A stretch of DNA of 64,000 nt from Alpinimonas psychrophila (GCF_014137865.1 NZ_JACGWU010000005.1:1-64000), one strand, 5' to 3'. Counted from the stretch's first letter, positions 1 to 7,576 are shown. Numbers and translations: made by a program. Notes: generated by a model from the letters alone, not told the origin.

Positions 1-1
1 C

Positions 2-73
2 GTGTCCGTCGGCCTCATCGTCGCAGCCTCGGCGGTGTTGCTCGTCAAGATCCTGACCCGACGCAAACGATAG
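2..73 (+). CDS. C-terminal end of a membrane protein (5' end outside window)
   Basis: Only the last 23 codons and the stop are present. They encode a hydrophobic helix of about 15 residues (Val, Leu, Ile and Ala rich) followed by a basic tail ending RRKR. This layout is typical of a C-terminal membrane anchor with a positive-inside tail, as in surface-anchored or single-pass proteins. The reading frame is open from the first bases of the window to TAG. Nothing more can be said about function. Confidence 0.55.
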   Translation: MSVGLIVAASAVLLVKILTRRKR

Positions 74-776
74 AAAGCGACTGACAGAACAGCCCACCGG
101 TCATTACGCCGGCCGGGACCGTTCTTCACACCTCCGGCGCGCCGTTGGCTGCTGTCTCAACCGACCTGTCAATGCCCCTGGGGGCATGCCGATGACCATC
201 GCTGGAAATTCACCACCACTATGTGCCGCCTTCTCGCACCAGCAAGTCTGAAAGAAGCGACAGCCTGGAACGGGTGGTCCGATCCCAAATTCGGCGAGTG
301 CAACTCTCGGCAAGACACTAACCGAGCCGCAGCGCCTCGAAAAACTAAAGCTTTCCGAGGCACGCGAACCCTCCCAGTGCCCATTTTGCATGGTCTCTAT
401 TCCCGAAAACCCGGTAAATATAAGGGTTTTTGGCCTTTTTTTGATTTGTGCGACGTGGCACGATTTCAGAAAAGTGTGTTCATTTTGTGTTCAGTTTTTC
501 AAATCCATCTGCCCGAAAATGTGCTGTCTCTTCAAGCGGCGGAGTACTTGAACTTCTCGATTCGAACACACTTCCTGACATAAGAAGCTTCATAACTCCT
601 CAGTAAATCAATGGACTTGGCCGCGCACGTGGTTCTGAGATGAAGTCTAAAACACGCGGCGACGTTGCAACTAGCGCATGGTTTGGCAAATGAGCGTTGA
701 CGGAGAATTGCAATCCACCGGCAAGTAAATTTCCTCGGCGGGGCACGAGCGTTGAACATCAAGCTAGAGTCCAGCC
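74..776. other. Intergenic stretch without a convincing gene
   Basis: This 0.7-kb stretch has open frames on both strands, but none shows a recognisable family, a ribosome binding site or natural-looking composition. A terminator-like hairpin at 406-440 is the only clear element. The stretch may be decayed accessory sequence. Confidence 0.4.
406..440 (+). terminator. Terminator-like hairpin
   Basis: A 7-bp stem AAAACCC / GGGTTTT with an 11-nt A/T-rich loop is followed by a short GC stretch and a T run. It would end rightward transcription, for example from the partial gene at the window start, although it lies some 330 bp beyond that stop codon. Confidence 0.4.
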
Positions 777-1307
777 ATGGGTATAGGTTTCGGATTCGGG
801 CTCGGTCCGCTGAGGTTCCACATACCGTTGCTCTCAAATCGGTCTCGAAAGGCGAGAGTTTGGCGACATAGAGGTTGCGATACAAATCACCAAACTAAAG
901 CGGCAGCCGATAGGTGTCCCCGAGGTAGGGAAGCGCTACCACTGGACACGTCCAGGATTCCAGCTTCGTCGGCAGAACTATCGAACGATTACTTGTCGGC
1001 AATGAGAGACTTTGAAGCTTCAAAAATTGCTGTGGCTGCCGCTCAAAAGGATGTCGCCGCGGCACGCGATGAGCGCATCGCTGCCGAAGCGGAATTGAAG
1101 GACGCCCTCGCGGACTGGCAAGTGGCACGAGCTGAGAACGAAGCCGCGATCGCAGAAGTAGCAGAAGCGCAGGAGGAGGTCTCCGCTGCGCGGGCAGGGT
1201 TAGCTGCAGCACTTGCCGAAGTCGCCGCTGCCGAGGCCGAAGTCGCCGTGGAACGCCAGGAGGAACTTCGACGCGAAGAACTTGGCATCTCAAAGGAGAG
1301 CTCCTAA
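777..1307 (+). CDS. Ala/Glu-rich coiled-coil protein with a short Cys/His N-terminal segment
   Basis: The family is not recognised. The predicted 176-residue protein starts with a glycine/aromatic segment (GFGFGLGPLRFHIPL), has a C-x3-H-x7-C cluster near residues 33-46 that could bind a metal, and from about residue 76 to the end is an almost uninterrupted Ala/Glu heptad-like coiled coil. There is no signal peptide or membrane segment. No strong ribosome binding site precedes 777, and an in-frame ATG at 1002 would give just the 101-residue coiled coil. The N-terminal 75 residues are the less certain part. The gene stands alone, with weakly coding DNA on both sides. Confidence 0.5.
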   Translation: MGIGFGFGLGPLRFHIPLLSNRSRKARVWRHRGCDTNHQTKAAADRCPRGREALPLDTSRIPASSAELSNDYLSAMRDFEASKIAVAAAQKDVAAARDERIAAEAELKDALADWQVARAENEAAIAEVAEAQEEVSAARAGLAAALAEVAAAEAEVAVERQEELRREELGISKESS

Positions 1308-1878
1308 CGCGTTCTGTGTCTTGCCGAAATTGCTGGCAGGCTCGTCAGGTGTCCCGCCCCTGAGCCACGATCCCGCGAGCTCACGATTATGAGTCGTGAC
1401 CGGATGCCATTCGTACGATGCCCCCGACTCACATGACCTTTGTTTGATTGAAAAGTGGATGCTGTTCAATCACGGTGATACTCATCAATTCGCGTCAATT
1501 GTGGGTAAAATGTGGGCACGGAATCTGGCTGCTGCGCTGGGTCTTCCGATGTGATTCAGGGCATTGACCTAACGGGAAAGCGAAGGCATTACGTTTCGAA
1601 GAGGGGCTGATGACTCTGGGTCACATAGCCTGTCATCGGATACCAGTAATGACGTCTTCGGGCGTCTGTGCATCAGGTCTGCTTTCCACAGCAGAATCGA
1701 TGCTCGATAAGCGATCTGCGCGCGGCCGCGTTGCAGCGCAGTTCTCGCTGGTGAGGCTTTGAGCGACCTTGACTCCGCATGTTCTAAAGAGGCTAGTGGA
1801 GGCGGATTAAGTGAACAGGTTGAGGTCTTCGGTCGGGTGATCAACGCAGGACGGTGTGTTTCCTGTCAGGATTACGAG
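1308..1878. other. Non-coding stretch with a tRNA-Met fragment
   Basis: I see no gene here. The notable content is a 32-nt piece of tRNA-Met at 1367-1398, followed by an A/T-richer segment (about 1430-1530) with short repeated TTGATTGA/TTCAATCA-like words. This could be the scar of a former integration end. Confidence 0.4.
1367..1398 (-). repeat. tRNA-Met fragment, possible old attachment-site scar
   Basis: These 32 nt match positions 7314-7345 inside the tRNA-Met gene at 31 of 32 positions. They cover the anticodon arm, variable region and 5' half of the T arm, in the same orientation. Similarity stops at the T loop, so this is not a complete tRNA. Integrases acting on tRNA genes leave such a 3'-side fragment at the far end of an element. 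Here the fragment lies on the 3' side of the tRNA, which is the expected geometry for an island between the two. Confidence 0.6.
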
Positions 1879-2169
1879 ATGATCACTGAGCACGCGTTGT
1901 TACCGATAATCCACGGACGAGAAGATGAGTTCGAGACCGCATTCCGTGAGGCACGATTCATCATCAGCGCGATTCCCGGCTTCCGGAACCTCTCGCTTTC
2001 CCGGTCGGTCGAGTCCCCCAATATCTACCTACTCCTCGTCGAATGGGAGCGCTTGGAGGACCACACTGTTAGATTCCGCCAGTCGCCCGACTACGACCGA
2101 TGGAGAGAATTACTGCACCACTTCTACGAACCGTTCCCAGTCGTAGAGCACTATCAGGCCGTCCTGTAG
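1879..2169 (+). CDS. Antibiotic biosynthesis monooxygenase (ABM) family protein
   Basis: This 96-residue protein has the size and pattern of a single-domain ABM protein of the dimeric alpha/beta ferredoxin-like fold. It opens with MITEHALLPI and a GREDEFETAFREA helix, then shows a PGFRN turn, the LLLVEWE strand and a C-terminal helix with a bulky aromatic residue near the end. Members are cofactor-free monooxygenases or heme- and quinone-handling proteins, so the substrate cannot be told. I chose the ATG at 1879, with an AGGA about 9 nt upstream, because the family fold begins exactly there. The frame is open 40 codons further upstream, but that extension has no family character. The flavin reductase gene follows 187 bp downstream. 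Confidence 0.75.
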   Translation: MITEHALLPIIHGREDEFETAFREARFIISAIPGFRNLSLSRSVESPNIYLLLVEWERLEDHTVRFRQSPDYDRWRELLHHFYEPFPVVEHYQAVL

Positions 2170-2344
2170 CAGAACGATTTACAGGTGATTGCGCGCATCT
2201 CTTGATGTGAGATCCAAAAACGCCGATTGAATGTGCTCGGTATCAGATCACCCTTGTGAAATTCGAGCTGCCGATGAAACTCTCGAGTTGGCAGATGATG
2301 AAGAACCTCCGAACCGAGAAACTTAACCCTGGGGCAGGGCAGGA

Positions 2345-2350
2345 TAGGTT
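2345..2350 (+). promoter_or_regulatory. TAGGTT -10 box, probable leaderless start
   Basis: TAGGTT lies 6 nt before the GTG at 2357, the spacing expected when transcription starts at the start codon itself. Confidence 0.45.
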
Positions 2351-2356
2351 TGGCTG

Positions 2357-2893
2357 GTGGTCAGCATTTTGATGATTAGCGGTAGCGTGCGGCGCGGGTC
2401 GGTGAACTCGGCGGTGATTGCGACGGCGGCCGAGTTGTTGCCAGCCGATATGACGCCGGTTATTTACTCGGGTCTCGCTGATCTGCCACATTTCAATCCT
2501 GATCTGGATCGGGAGCCATTGCCACACAAGGTTGCTGAGCTTCGGCGAATGATCGGGGAGTCCTCCGCTCTCTTCTTTAGCTCACCTGAGTACGCCGGCG
2601 CGATGCCCGGTGCATTGAAGAATCTGTTGGAGTGGACGGTCGGCGGGACAGAAATAACCAACAAACCGATCGGCTGGGTCAACCCGTCAACTATGCCGAA
2701 CCGCGCCGCAGAAACATACGCGTCCCTGCGGATCGTGTTGAGCTACACCGACGCGAACCCCGTCGATCAGGCGTGCGTCGATGTGCCAATACCGCGGTCA
2801 CTTATCGGCGAAGACGGGATCGTGCGCGACGAAGCGATTCGCTCCGCAATCTCTCACGCAATGATCGCGCTGGTATCGGCCGTCCGACTGTGA
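2357..2893 (+). CDS. NADPH-dependent FMN reductase family protein
   Basis: This 178-residue flavodoxin-fold protein belongs to the NADPH-dependent FMN/quinone/azo reductase family. The FMN-phosphate loop GSVRRGSVN is at residues 9-17, and the diagnostic PEYAGAMPGALKNLLEW segment, which contacts flavin and forms the dimer, is at 78-93. Such cytosolic enzymes reduce flavin, quinones, chromate or azo compounds using NAD(P)H; the true substrate is unknown. The start is GTG. A TAGGTT box 6 nt upstream suggests a leaderless transcript. It could supply reduced flavin or clear quinones alongside the neighbouring ABM protein, but that link is inference from proximity only. Confidence 0.85.
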   Translation: MVSILMISGSVRRGSVNSAVIATAAELLPADMTPVIYSGLADLPHFNPDLDREPLPHKVAELRRMIGESSALFFSSPEYAGAMPGALKNLLEWTVGGTEITNKPIGWVNPSTMPNRAAETYASLRIVLSYTDANPVDQACVDVPIPRSLIGEDGIVRDEAIRSAISHAMIALVSAVRL

Positions 2894-2969
2894 AATTCCG
2901 TATCTCGAAAAACATCGTGTGGTACAGAACGGATCCCCCGAGCCTCAGGAGGTCTCGGTTTGCAAATGA

Positions 2970-3125
2970 CCTGCCTTACAGTTTGCTTACCCATATTGCT
3001 TTGAGGATTGGGTCTTCCCTGTAAGGCTCTTGTTACGCCCAGACCAATACCTGTCGAGTTTCGAAGACGAGCTGTCGCTCTTGGCTGAGGCGTGCAAGGG
3101 GAAGAAGCCTGACGAGTTGGTGTAA
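2970..3125 (+). pseudogene. Possible C-terminal gene remnant
   Basis: A 51-codon open segment, preceded by an in-frame stop and lacking a start codon, encodes a natural-looking tail containing LLLRPDQYLSSFEDELSLLA and ending in a charged, Lys-rich stretch. It resembles the C-terminus of some lost enzyme more than random DNA, but I cannot assign the family. The terminator-like hairpin 50 bp downstream fits a former gene end. Confidence 0.25.
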
Positions 3126-3175
3126 CCCGAGCACGGCGGTCCGATGGACCGCAACCGGCGCCGTCAGTAAGGGCC

Positions 3176-3200
3176 AAGACCCCGCATGGGGTCTTCCGTT
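3176..3200 (+). terminator. Rho-independent terminator
   Basis: AAGACCCC and GGGGTCTT form a perfect 8-bp stem with a 4-nt loop, followed by CCGTTTTC. It would stop rightward transcription from the FMN reductase or the remnant, and it lies against the 3' end of the convergent small membrane gene. Confidence 0.7.
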
Positions 3201-3201
3201 T

Positions 3202-3360
3202 TCATTCGCGCAGGACTTGGAGAGGTGCGCCGGGCACCGCCTCTACGGTGGGTGGCTTCGCGTCGGGCACACTGCCGTAGCCGTCCCGGGCAACAAGAAC
3301 AATGGTTCCCACAACAGCCCAGATGACTAGAACGATGAATGCGCTCACAATAACTACCAT
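3202..3360 (-). CDS. Small single-pass membrane protein
   Basis: This 52-residue open frame begins MVVIVSAFIVLVIWAVVGTI, one long hydrophobic helix, followed by VLVARDGYGSVP and a Pro/Ala-rich hydrophilic tail. A helix followed by RDGYG-xVP resembles the small uncharacterised membrane proteins common in Microbacteriaceae. The frame is intact from ATG to TGA and stops right at the neighbouring terminator. No strong ribosome binding site is visible. Function is unknown. Confidence 0.6.
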   Translation of the reverse strand: MVVIVSAFIVLVIWAVVGTIVLVARDGYGSVPDAKPPTVEAVPGAPLQVLRE

Positions 3361-3410
3361 GGCAGTAAATCTATGAGTGGTAATTTAGTGACAACAGTGG
3401 CAGGATTGAC

Positions 3411-3428
3411 AGCAATAGTACTATTGCT
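3411..3428. promoter_or_regulatory. Perfect 18-bp palindrome, candidate operator
   Basis: AGCAATAGTACTATTGCT is fully self-complementary and lies 38 bp before the GlxA-type regulator gene, where a promoter would be. A palindrome this long in a regulator's upstream region suggests an operator for a dimeric protein, either the regulator itself or another factor. Confidence 0.55.
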
Positions 3429-3466
3429 GCCAAAGTCGTTCTCGTGGTAACAATTTCGGAGGCTCC

Positions 3467-4420
3467 ATGCTCAATACAGTCGTCCTACTGGCTATTCCGG
3501 GAGTGGCGCCGTTCGAGTTCGGGGTGATCTGCGAGGTCTTCGGCATTGACCGCAGTGCAATGGGCGGTCCCCGGTTCGATTTCACGATCGTCACCGCCGA
3601 CCCCGGGCCCGTCGAGACGAACCTGGGATTTGACATGATCATCTCTGCCGGGTTGGAGGCCGCGGCGTCTGCAGACCTAATCGCCGTGGCAGCGCATCGC
3701 ATCGGCGACGTGGACGAAAGATATCTCGAGGTAATCCGCGCGGCGGAGGCCAGAGGTGCCTGGGTTCTGAGTGTGTGCAGCGGGGCATTCACACTGGCAC
3801 AGGCCGGGATCCTTGATGGCAGGCGAGCCACCACGCACTGGATGCACACCGATCAGTTGGCCGCAGAGTATCCGGGGATCACGGTCGATCCCAACGTACT
3901 CTTCGTCGAGGACGGCTCCGTGGTGACGAGCGCGGGTACCGCGGCAGGAATCGATGCTGCACTTCATATTGTGCGCTGCGAGCTCGGCGCATCGATGGCG
4001 AACGTAATCGCCCGGCGCATGGTGGTGCCACCGCAGCGCGATGGGGGGCAGTCGCAGTACATCGAGTCACCGGTAAGACCGGACTGTGCAGACTCGTTCG
4101 CCCAGGTGACTGAGTGGATGCTCGCGAACCTCGGCGATGACCTCACCGTCGACCAGCTCGCGCGGCGGGCACTCATGTCAAGCAGGACCTTCGCTCGGCG
4201 TTTCCGCGCGGACATGGGCACGACGCCGTCAGCCTGGTTGAATCGGCAACGCATGATCCGCGCGCGGCAATTGCTCGAAGAATCGGATGCCCCGCTGGAG
4301 AAGGTCGCTCAGGACACCGGCTTCAAAACGGCGTCGGTAATGCGCCACCATTTCGTCAGGGCGCTGCAGACGACACCAACCGCATATCGTCGCACCTTTT
4401 CTCTCCGCACCGCGAGTTAG
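3467..4420 (+). CDS. GlxA/FtrA family transcriptional regulator (DJ-1/PfpI + AraC)
   Basis: This 317-residue protein has two domains. Residues 1-190 form a DJ-1/PfpI-like domain with the nucleophile-elbow motif VCSGAFTLAQAG (Cys104) and the partner sequence RRATTHW. Residues about 215-310 form an AraC-type double helix-turn-helix (LTVDQLARRALMSSRTFARRF, then a second HTH ending near the RALQTTP motif). Such proteins regulate catabolic or stress genes, often in response to small metabolites bound by the first domain. The start has a GGAGG ribosome binding site 5 nt upstream. Length is normal for the family. Target genes are unknown; the palindrome at 3411-3428 may be an autoregulatory site. 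Confidence 0.9.
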   Translation: MLNTVVLLAIPGVAPFEFGVICEVFGIDRSAMGGPRFDFTIVTADPGPVETNLGFDMIISAGLEAAASADLIAVAAHRIGDVDERYLEVIRAAEARGAWVLSVCSGAFTLAQAGILDGRRATTHWMHTDQLAAEYPGITVDPNVLFVEDGSVVTSAGTAAGIDAALHIVRCELGASMANVIARRMVVPPQRDGGQSQYIESPVRPDCADSFAQVTEWMLANLGDDLTVDQLARRALMSSRTFARRFRADMGTTPSAWLNRQRMIRARQLLEESDAPLEKVAQDTGFKTASVMRHHFVRALQTTPTAYRRTFSLRTAS

Positions 4421-4738
4421 CACTTACGGCACTGTTCCGTCCGCACGCGTGGAACTCTGCGAAATGTGCCCGGCCCGTATTGCAATCAATCAAAGCGTCG
4501 ATATCACGCTGAAGCGCACTGAAAACGGTCAATAATGGATCGTCGACCTGACTGATTGACTGATTGACTGAAACACTCGTCGCAACATTCACGATGTCGA
4601 TTCACCTATCTCGAATATCAGGATTACGGGCGTGCGTGTTCCCTGGGCGGTCGTTAGCGGACCACCCCAATCACGGAAGACCAAGCCGTGAACCTTGGTC
4701 GCATGTCGGCTATTGTCCGTCGCTCTGTTCTGTCGCGG
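4421..4738. other. Intergenic stretch, no gene seen
   Basis: About 320 bp between the regulator and the convergent DMT exporter. It contains a short tandem repeat, two and a half copies of ACTGATTG at 4551-4570. A minus-strand open frame here lacks a recognisable family, and I leave it out. Confidence 0.4.
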
Positions 4739-5695
4739 TCAGCGGCCCCGGTGTGTTCCGCCACCAACCAGGTCGTCGGGCGGCGGGAGCATCGACCCCG
4801 GTGGGGCGAATGACGCGATCACCACCCCGACGAGAGCGATCGCGCCACCGAGGGCGGTGAACGTGTCAGGCTGCTCGCCGAGCAGCAGGGCGAAAAGATA
4901 GCCAAGTGCAGGAATGGCAGCCGTCAGAACACCAGTGATAGCGGCGGGCAACCGTTCGGCACCATAGTTGAAGAGCACGAGTGTCGGTGCTGTGATAACG
5001 ACGCCAAGGAAAGGAAGGCCACCGAGACCCACCCATCCGCTCGGCAGGGATGAGGTGCCCGTCACCGCTTCGAATCCGAGCCAAGGCAACATGATCGCTG
5101 TGCCCCAGATGGCGGTGGCTGTGGCTAAGACAAGAGGCTCAACGCGCCATGATGTGTGCCGACCGGCCGTTGCGCCGCGTCCCCATGACGGTGGGGACGC
5201 GGATGCCGTGATGCTGTCTTTGCGGAGAAGTACCGTGTACAGCGCATAGCAGGCGAGACCGACTAGGCAGAGGATCACGCCGATGTCGACGCTCAGCCCT
5301 GACCCAGCCACGATGATGACACCTACGGTCGCTCTGCCCAAACCGACAATCGTACGGACAGCGAGTCGCTCCCGGAGAACGAGCAGACCTAGGAGCGCGG
5401 TAAACGCGGGCAACGCGGCGTTACTGAGTGCGGCAGTGCCCGCGCTAGTGAACACGAGGCCGACGTTAGTCAACGAATAGTAAAGAGCCGCTCCCAAGAG
5501 GCCGAGGATGATTGTGCGCGGTCGCCGCAGGGTCCGTGTGAAGCCAGGCCGACGGGCTGCCAACGGCACGAGGACGAGCAGTCCGATCATGAATCGTCCG
5601 ACCGACAACATCGCTGGCGACGCCGTCTGCAGGACTTCGGCGCTGATTCCGAAGCTCATTGACCACAAGAGCACGACGATCCCCACTGCCACCAA
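4739..5695 (-). CDS. EamA/DMT superfamily transporter
   Basis: This 318-residue protein has about ten hydrophobic segments arranged as two EamA repeats, beginning at GIVVLLWSMSFGISAEVL and ending with FTALGGAIALVGVVIASF. The first half contains LVLRERL and the second LLLGEQPD, the loop motifs between helices 9-10 style repeats of this family. Members export amino acids or other small metabolites. The start is taken as GTG at 5695 because an in-frame stop lies a few codons upstream (TTG at 5698 is the alternative). No Shine-Dalgarno sequence is seen. A hydrophilic loop of about 30 residues between the halves (SASPPSWGRGATAG region) is longer than usual. Confidence 0.85.
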   Translation of the reverse strand: MVAVGIVVLLWSMSFGISAEVLQTASPAMLSVGRFMIGLLVLVPLAARRPGFTRTLRRPRTIILGLLGAALYYSLTNVGLVFTSAGTAALSNAALPAFTALLGLLVLRERLAVRTIVGLGRATVGVIIVAGSGLSVDIGVILCLVGLACYALYTVLLRKDSITASASPPSWGRGATAGRHTSWRVEPLVLATATAIWGTAIMLPWLGFEAVTGTSSLPSGWVGLGGLPFLGVVITAPTLVLFNYGAERLPAAITGVLTAAIPALGYLFALLLGEQPDTFTALGGAIALVGVVIASFAPPGSMLPPPDDLVGGGTHRGR

Positions 5696-5943
5696 GGAGG
5701 ATCATCGAAAAAGAGCGGGGCTAATCGTAGACCTCAGCCTATGGTCAGCCCCGCCAACGTGAATGCACTTGCCATTTATAGGCCACCGGTCCGGGGGCAA
5801 TCCGCCAAATAGCGTTGCAAGTTCCCCACCTTAGCGGGGTCGCCTTTTCCTAATCCGGGCCGACATTGCACGCCTCGAGGCTCCGGCCGTCGGCTCGTCC
5901 TCTCCCGTCTGCGAGATCGAGTAGATCTGGGACCCGCGCTGCG

Positions 5944-6522
5944 TCACAAGGCAAGGGGTTCGGGTGCGTCCGGCGCATCAGGTGGCCCGTCGGCGAGAAT
6001 CGCGGTCACGATGCTCACCGCGCGTTGAGTGAGAACATCGCCGGGATAGAACTCTTCATAGAGGTCTTCGGCTCCCTCGAGTGTGCTGATGTGACAGAGA
6101 CCGAGAAGCAGGCGGATGTCGCGGGTGTCGCGGCCGGGCCGGTTGGCCCGCAGCTTCATCGCGAGCAGGGCCTCCTTGGAGGCTATCTCGATGACGATGC
6201 CATCCTGGTCGTAGATCGACTCCCATTCGACTGGGCGCCCGAGCGTCGGGAGGGCGTCGGCTTTAGTGACTTCGAAGTTCAGCCAGGCCGGGTCCCAGTC
6301 GTGACGCCGAGCGACTCTCGCGGCGGCAGCCGCCACTGCCTCATCGCTTCCCGGGCGAACATGGAGTGAGTCGAGATCCTGAGTTGTCCCACGGTCGAAG
6401 TAGCACAGAGCCAAGGCAGCACCGCCGACGAGTCGGATGCCCGCCACCTGATCGGCCGCGCGAAGCTCGGCGATGAGTTCGCGAAGCCCGGTGATGATGT
6501 CGTCGCGGTTCAACGCAGTCAC
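5944..6522 (-). CDS. Nucleotidyltransferase-like protein (AbiEii/DUF6036 type), putative toxin
   Basis: The 192-residue protein has the minimal nucleotidyltransferase pattern: VGGAALAL at residues 32-39 and RGTTQDLD at 44-51, matching GG-x-A...R-x-T-x-D-x-D of AbiEii and related toxins. The middle region (KEALLAMKLRANRPGRDTRDI) fits the helical part of these proteins, where a Lys and Asp-Arg-Asp residues are conserved. I place the start at GTG 6522, just after the TGA of the upstream HTH gene, because nothing conserved precedes it. The pair HTH then nucleotidyltransferase is the order seen in AbiE-like toxin-antitoxin operons. Toxin activity is inference. Confidence 0.75.
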   Translation of the reverse strand: MTALNRDDIITGLRELIAELRAADQVAGIRLVGGAALALCYFDRGTTQDLDSLHVRPGSDEAVAAAAARVARRHDWDPAWLNFEVTKADALPTLGRPVEWESIYDQDGIVIEIASKEALLAMKLRANRPGRDTRDIRLLLGLCHISTLEGAEDLYEEFYPGDVLTQRAVSIVTAILADGPPDAPDAPEPLAL

Positions 6523-6524
6523 GG

Positions 6525-7100
6525 TCAGACGCTCGCGAAGGTGTCTCGCCAGGCGAGCACGCCACGCTTCGCGAACTCCGGAGGCACCTCGGAGATCGGC
6601 GGAACCGGGTCCGCGGGATCGACATCGAGGCCACGCGGGCCATGCACGAAGCGGCTTCGCGCATTGACCCATTCGGGTGAAGGGAGGTTGTCTTCGCCGA
6701 GGCGCCATGCGACGATTGCAGCAAGTGCCGCGTCCCATACCAAGTCTTTGGTCGTCTCTGGTTCGGCGAGTCCAAGGACGCCGCGGACGAGGCCTCGCTC
6801 TGCTACGAGATTGTCGCTCAGCTGGATAAGAGCACGCAGCGCCCGATCCTTGTCGCCGACACGAAGCCGCTCACGTATTTCGGCTGCGATTGTCGCGGCG
6901 TCGTCGCGGCGAGTGGGCGCCGAATAGAGGCGATGACCGGCCCCAGCTAGCAAGCGATCGACGGTGTTGAACTCAGCGTCACGCCCACGCTCTGAACGAG
7001 AAACCGTGGCCTGGTCAATGCCTGCACGATCAGCCAACTGCGCCTGAGTGAGCTGCTGGCTTTTGCGTGCTGCGCGCACGAGCGTCGATGCGACTGCCAC
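6525..7100 (-). CDS. XRE-family HTH regulator, putative antitoxin
   Basis: This 191-residue protein has an N-terminal Cro/C1-type helix-turn-helix at residues about 14-40 (LTQAQLADRAGIDQATVSRS). A helical domain of unknown type follows, which may bind the partner encoded by the next gene. The GTG start has a near-perfect AAGGAGG ribosome binding site, and a TACAAT -10 box sits just upstream overlapping an inverted repeat, which suggests autoregulation. Its stop is 2 bp before the start of the nucleotidyltransferase gene, so the two are translationally coupled. The antitoxin role is inferred from the layout. Confidence 0.8.
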   Translation of the reverse strand: MAVASTLVRAARKSQQLTQAQLADRAGIDQATVSRSERGRDAEFNTVDRLLAGAGHRLYSAPTRRDDAATIAAEIRERLRVGDKDRALRALIQLSDNLVAERGLVRGVLGLAEPETTKDLVWDAALAAIVAWRLGEDNLPSPEWVNARSRFVHGPRGLDVDPADPVPPISEVPPEFAKRGVLAWRDTFASV

Positions 7101-7115
7101 CGGAACCTCCTTCTG

Positions 7116-7137
7116 AATATGACTCGGAAATCATATT
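7116..7137. promoter_or_regulatory. Inverted repeat, probable operator of the HTH/nucleotidyltransferase operon
   Basis: AATATGA and TCATATT form perfect 7-bp arms separated by 8 bp. The right arm touches a TACAAT -10 box reading leftward, so bound HTH protein would block the promoter. Confidence 0.65.
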
Positions 7138-7266
7138 GTATCTGGATCAGCGGAGTTGCGCCACAGCTCACGAGCAATTCCCGGGCTTACCTTGGCACGA
7201 GCCACACGCTGCCGTCAATTGAGACGACTGCGCGGTAAGCCCTCGACACGGGCACACAGAATGACA

Positions 7267-7292
7267 AAAACTCCTGTCTGAACAGGGGTTTT
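7267..7292 (-). terminator. Terminator of the tRNA-Thr/tRNA-Met unit
   Basis: An 11-bp stem (AAAACCCCTGT / ACAGGAGTTTT on the minus strand, one G-T pair) ends in a T run. It lies directly after the tRNA-Met gene, where leftward transcription should stop. Confidence 0.75.
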
Positions 7293-7298
7293 ATCTTG

Positions 7299-7372
7299 TA
7301 GCTGGAGCGGGGTACGATCCCGCGACCTCACGATTATGAGTCGTGCGCTCTAACCAACTGAGCTACCCAGCC
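7299..7372 (-). tRNA. tRNA-Met (CAU)
   Basis: A 74-nt cloverleaf with anticodon CAT in a CTCATAA loop. All four stems can form, but the acceptor stem has G-T pairs at its first and last positions. The T loop reads ATCGTAC instead of the usual TTCGAAT-like sequence, with T at the normally invariant A58 position. CCA is not encoded. It is probably elongator tRNA-Met; the odd T loop leaves some doubt about its function. Confidence 0.8.
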
Positions 7373-7409
7373 ACGAACATCCGTCGTGAATAATCACTGT
7401 GAACGATCG

Positions 7410-7481
7410 AGCCCCGAGTCAGGCTTGAACTGACGACCTTCTCCTTACCATGGAGATGCTCTACCACTGAGCTATCGGGGC
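7410..7481 (-). tRNA. tRNA-Thr (GGU)
   Basis: A 72-nt cloverleaf with acceptor GCCCCGA/TCGGGGC, anticodon GGT in an ATGGTAA loop and a normal TTCAAGC T loop. CCA is not encoded. It lies 37 bp upstream of tRNA-Met on the same strand. Confidence 0.9.
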
Positions 7482-7576
7482 GTTGAGCCATACTGACGAT
7501 CAGTAAATTGGCACCGTACGAGATTAGCATCTCCGCGGGGGTGTGTTTGTTCGCTGGGGACTAAGTTACGCCCTGC

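Noticed and set aside
221..583. 120-codon plus-strand frame in the left intergenic region
   Set aside because: No ribosome binding site, no family, and it runs across a terminator-like hairpin.
2894..3201. Insertion sequence remnant after the FMN reductase gene
   Set aside because: The open segment there has no transposase motif, and no inverted or target repeats are visible.
4551..4570. Tandem ACTGATTG repeat as a regulatory array
   Set aside because: Only two and a half copies in a gene-free stretch; probably slippage.
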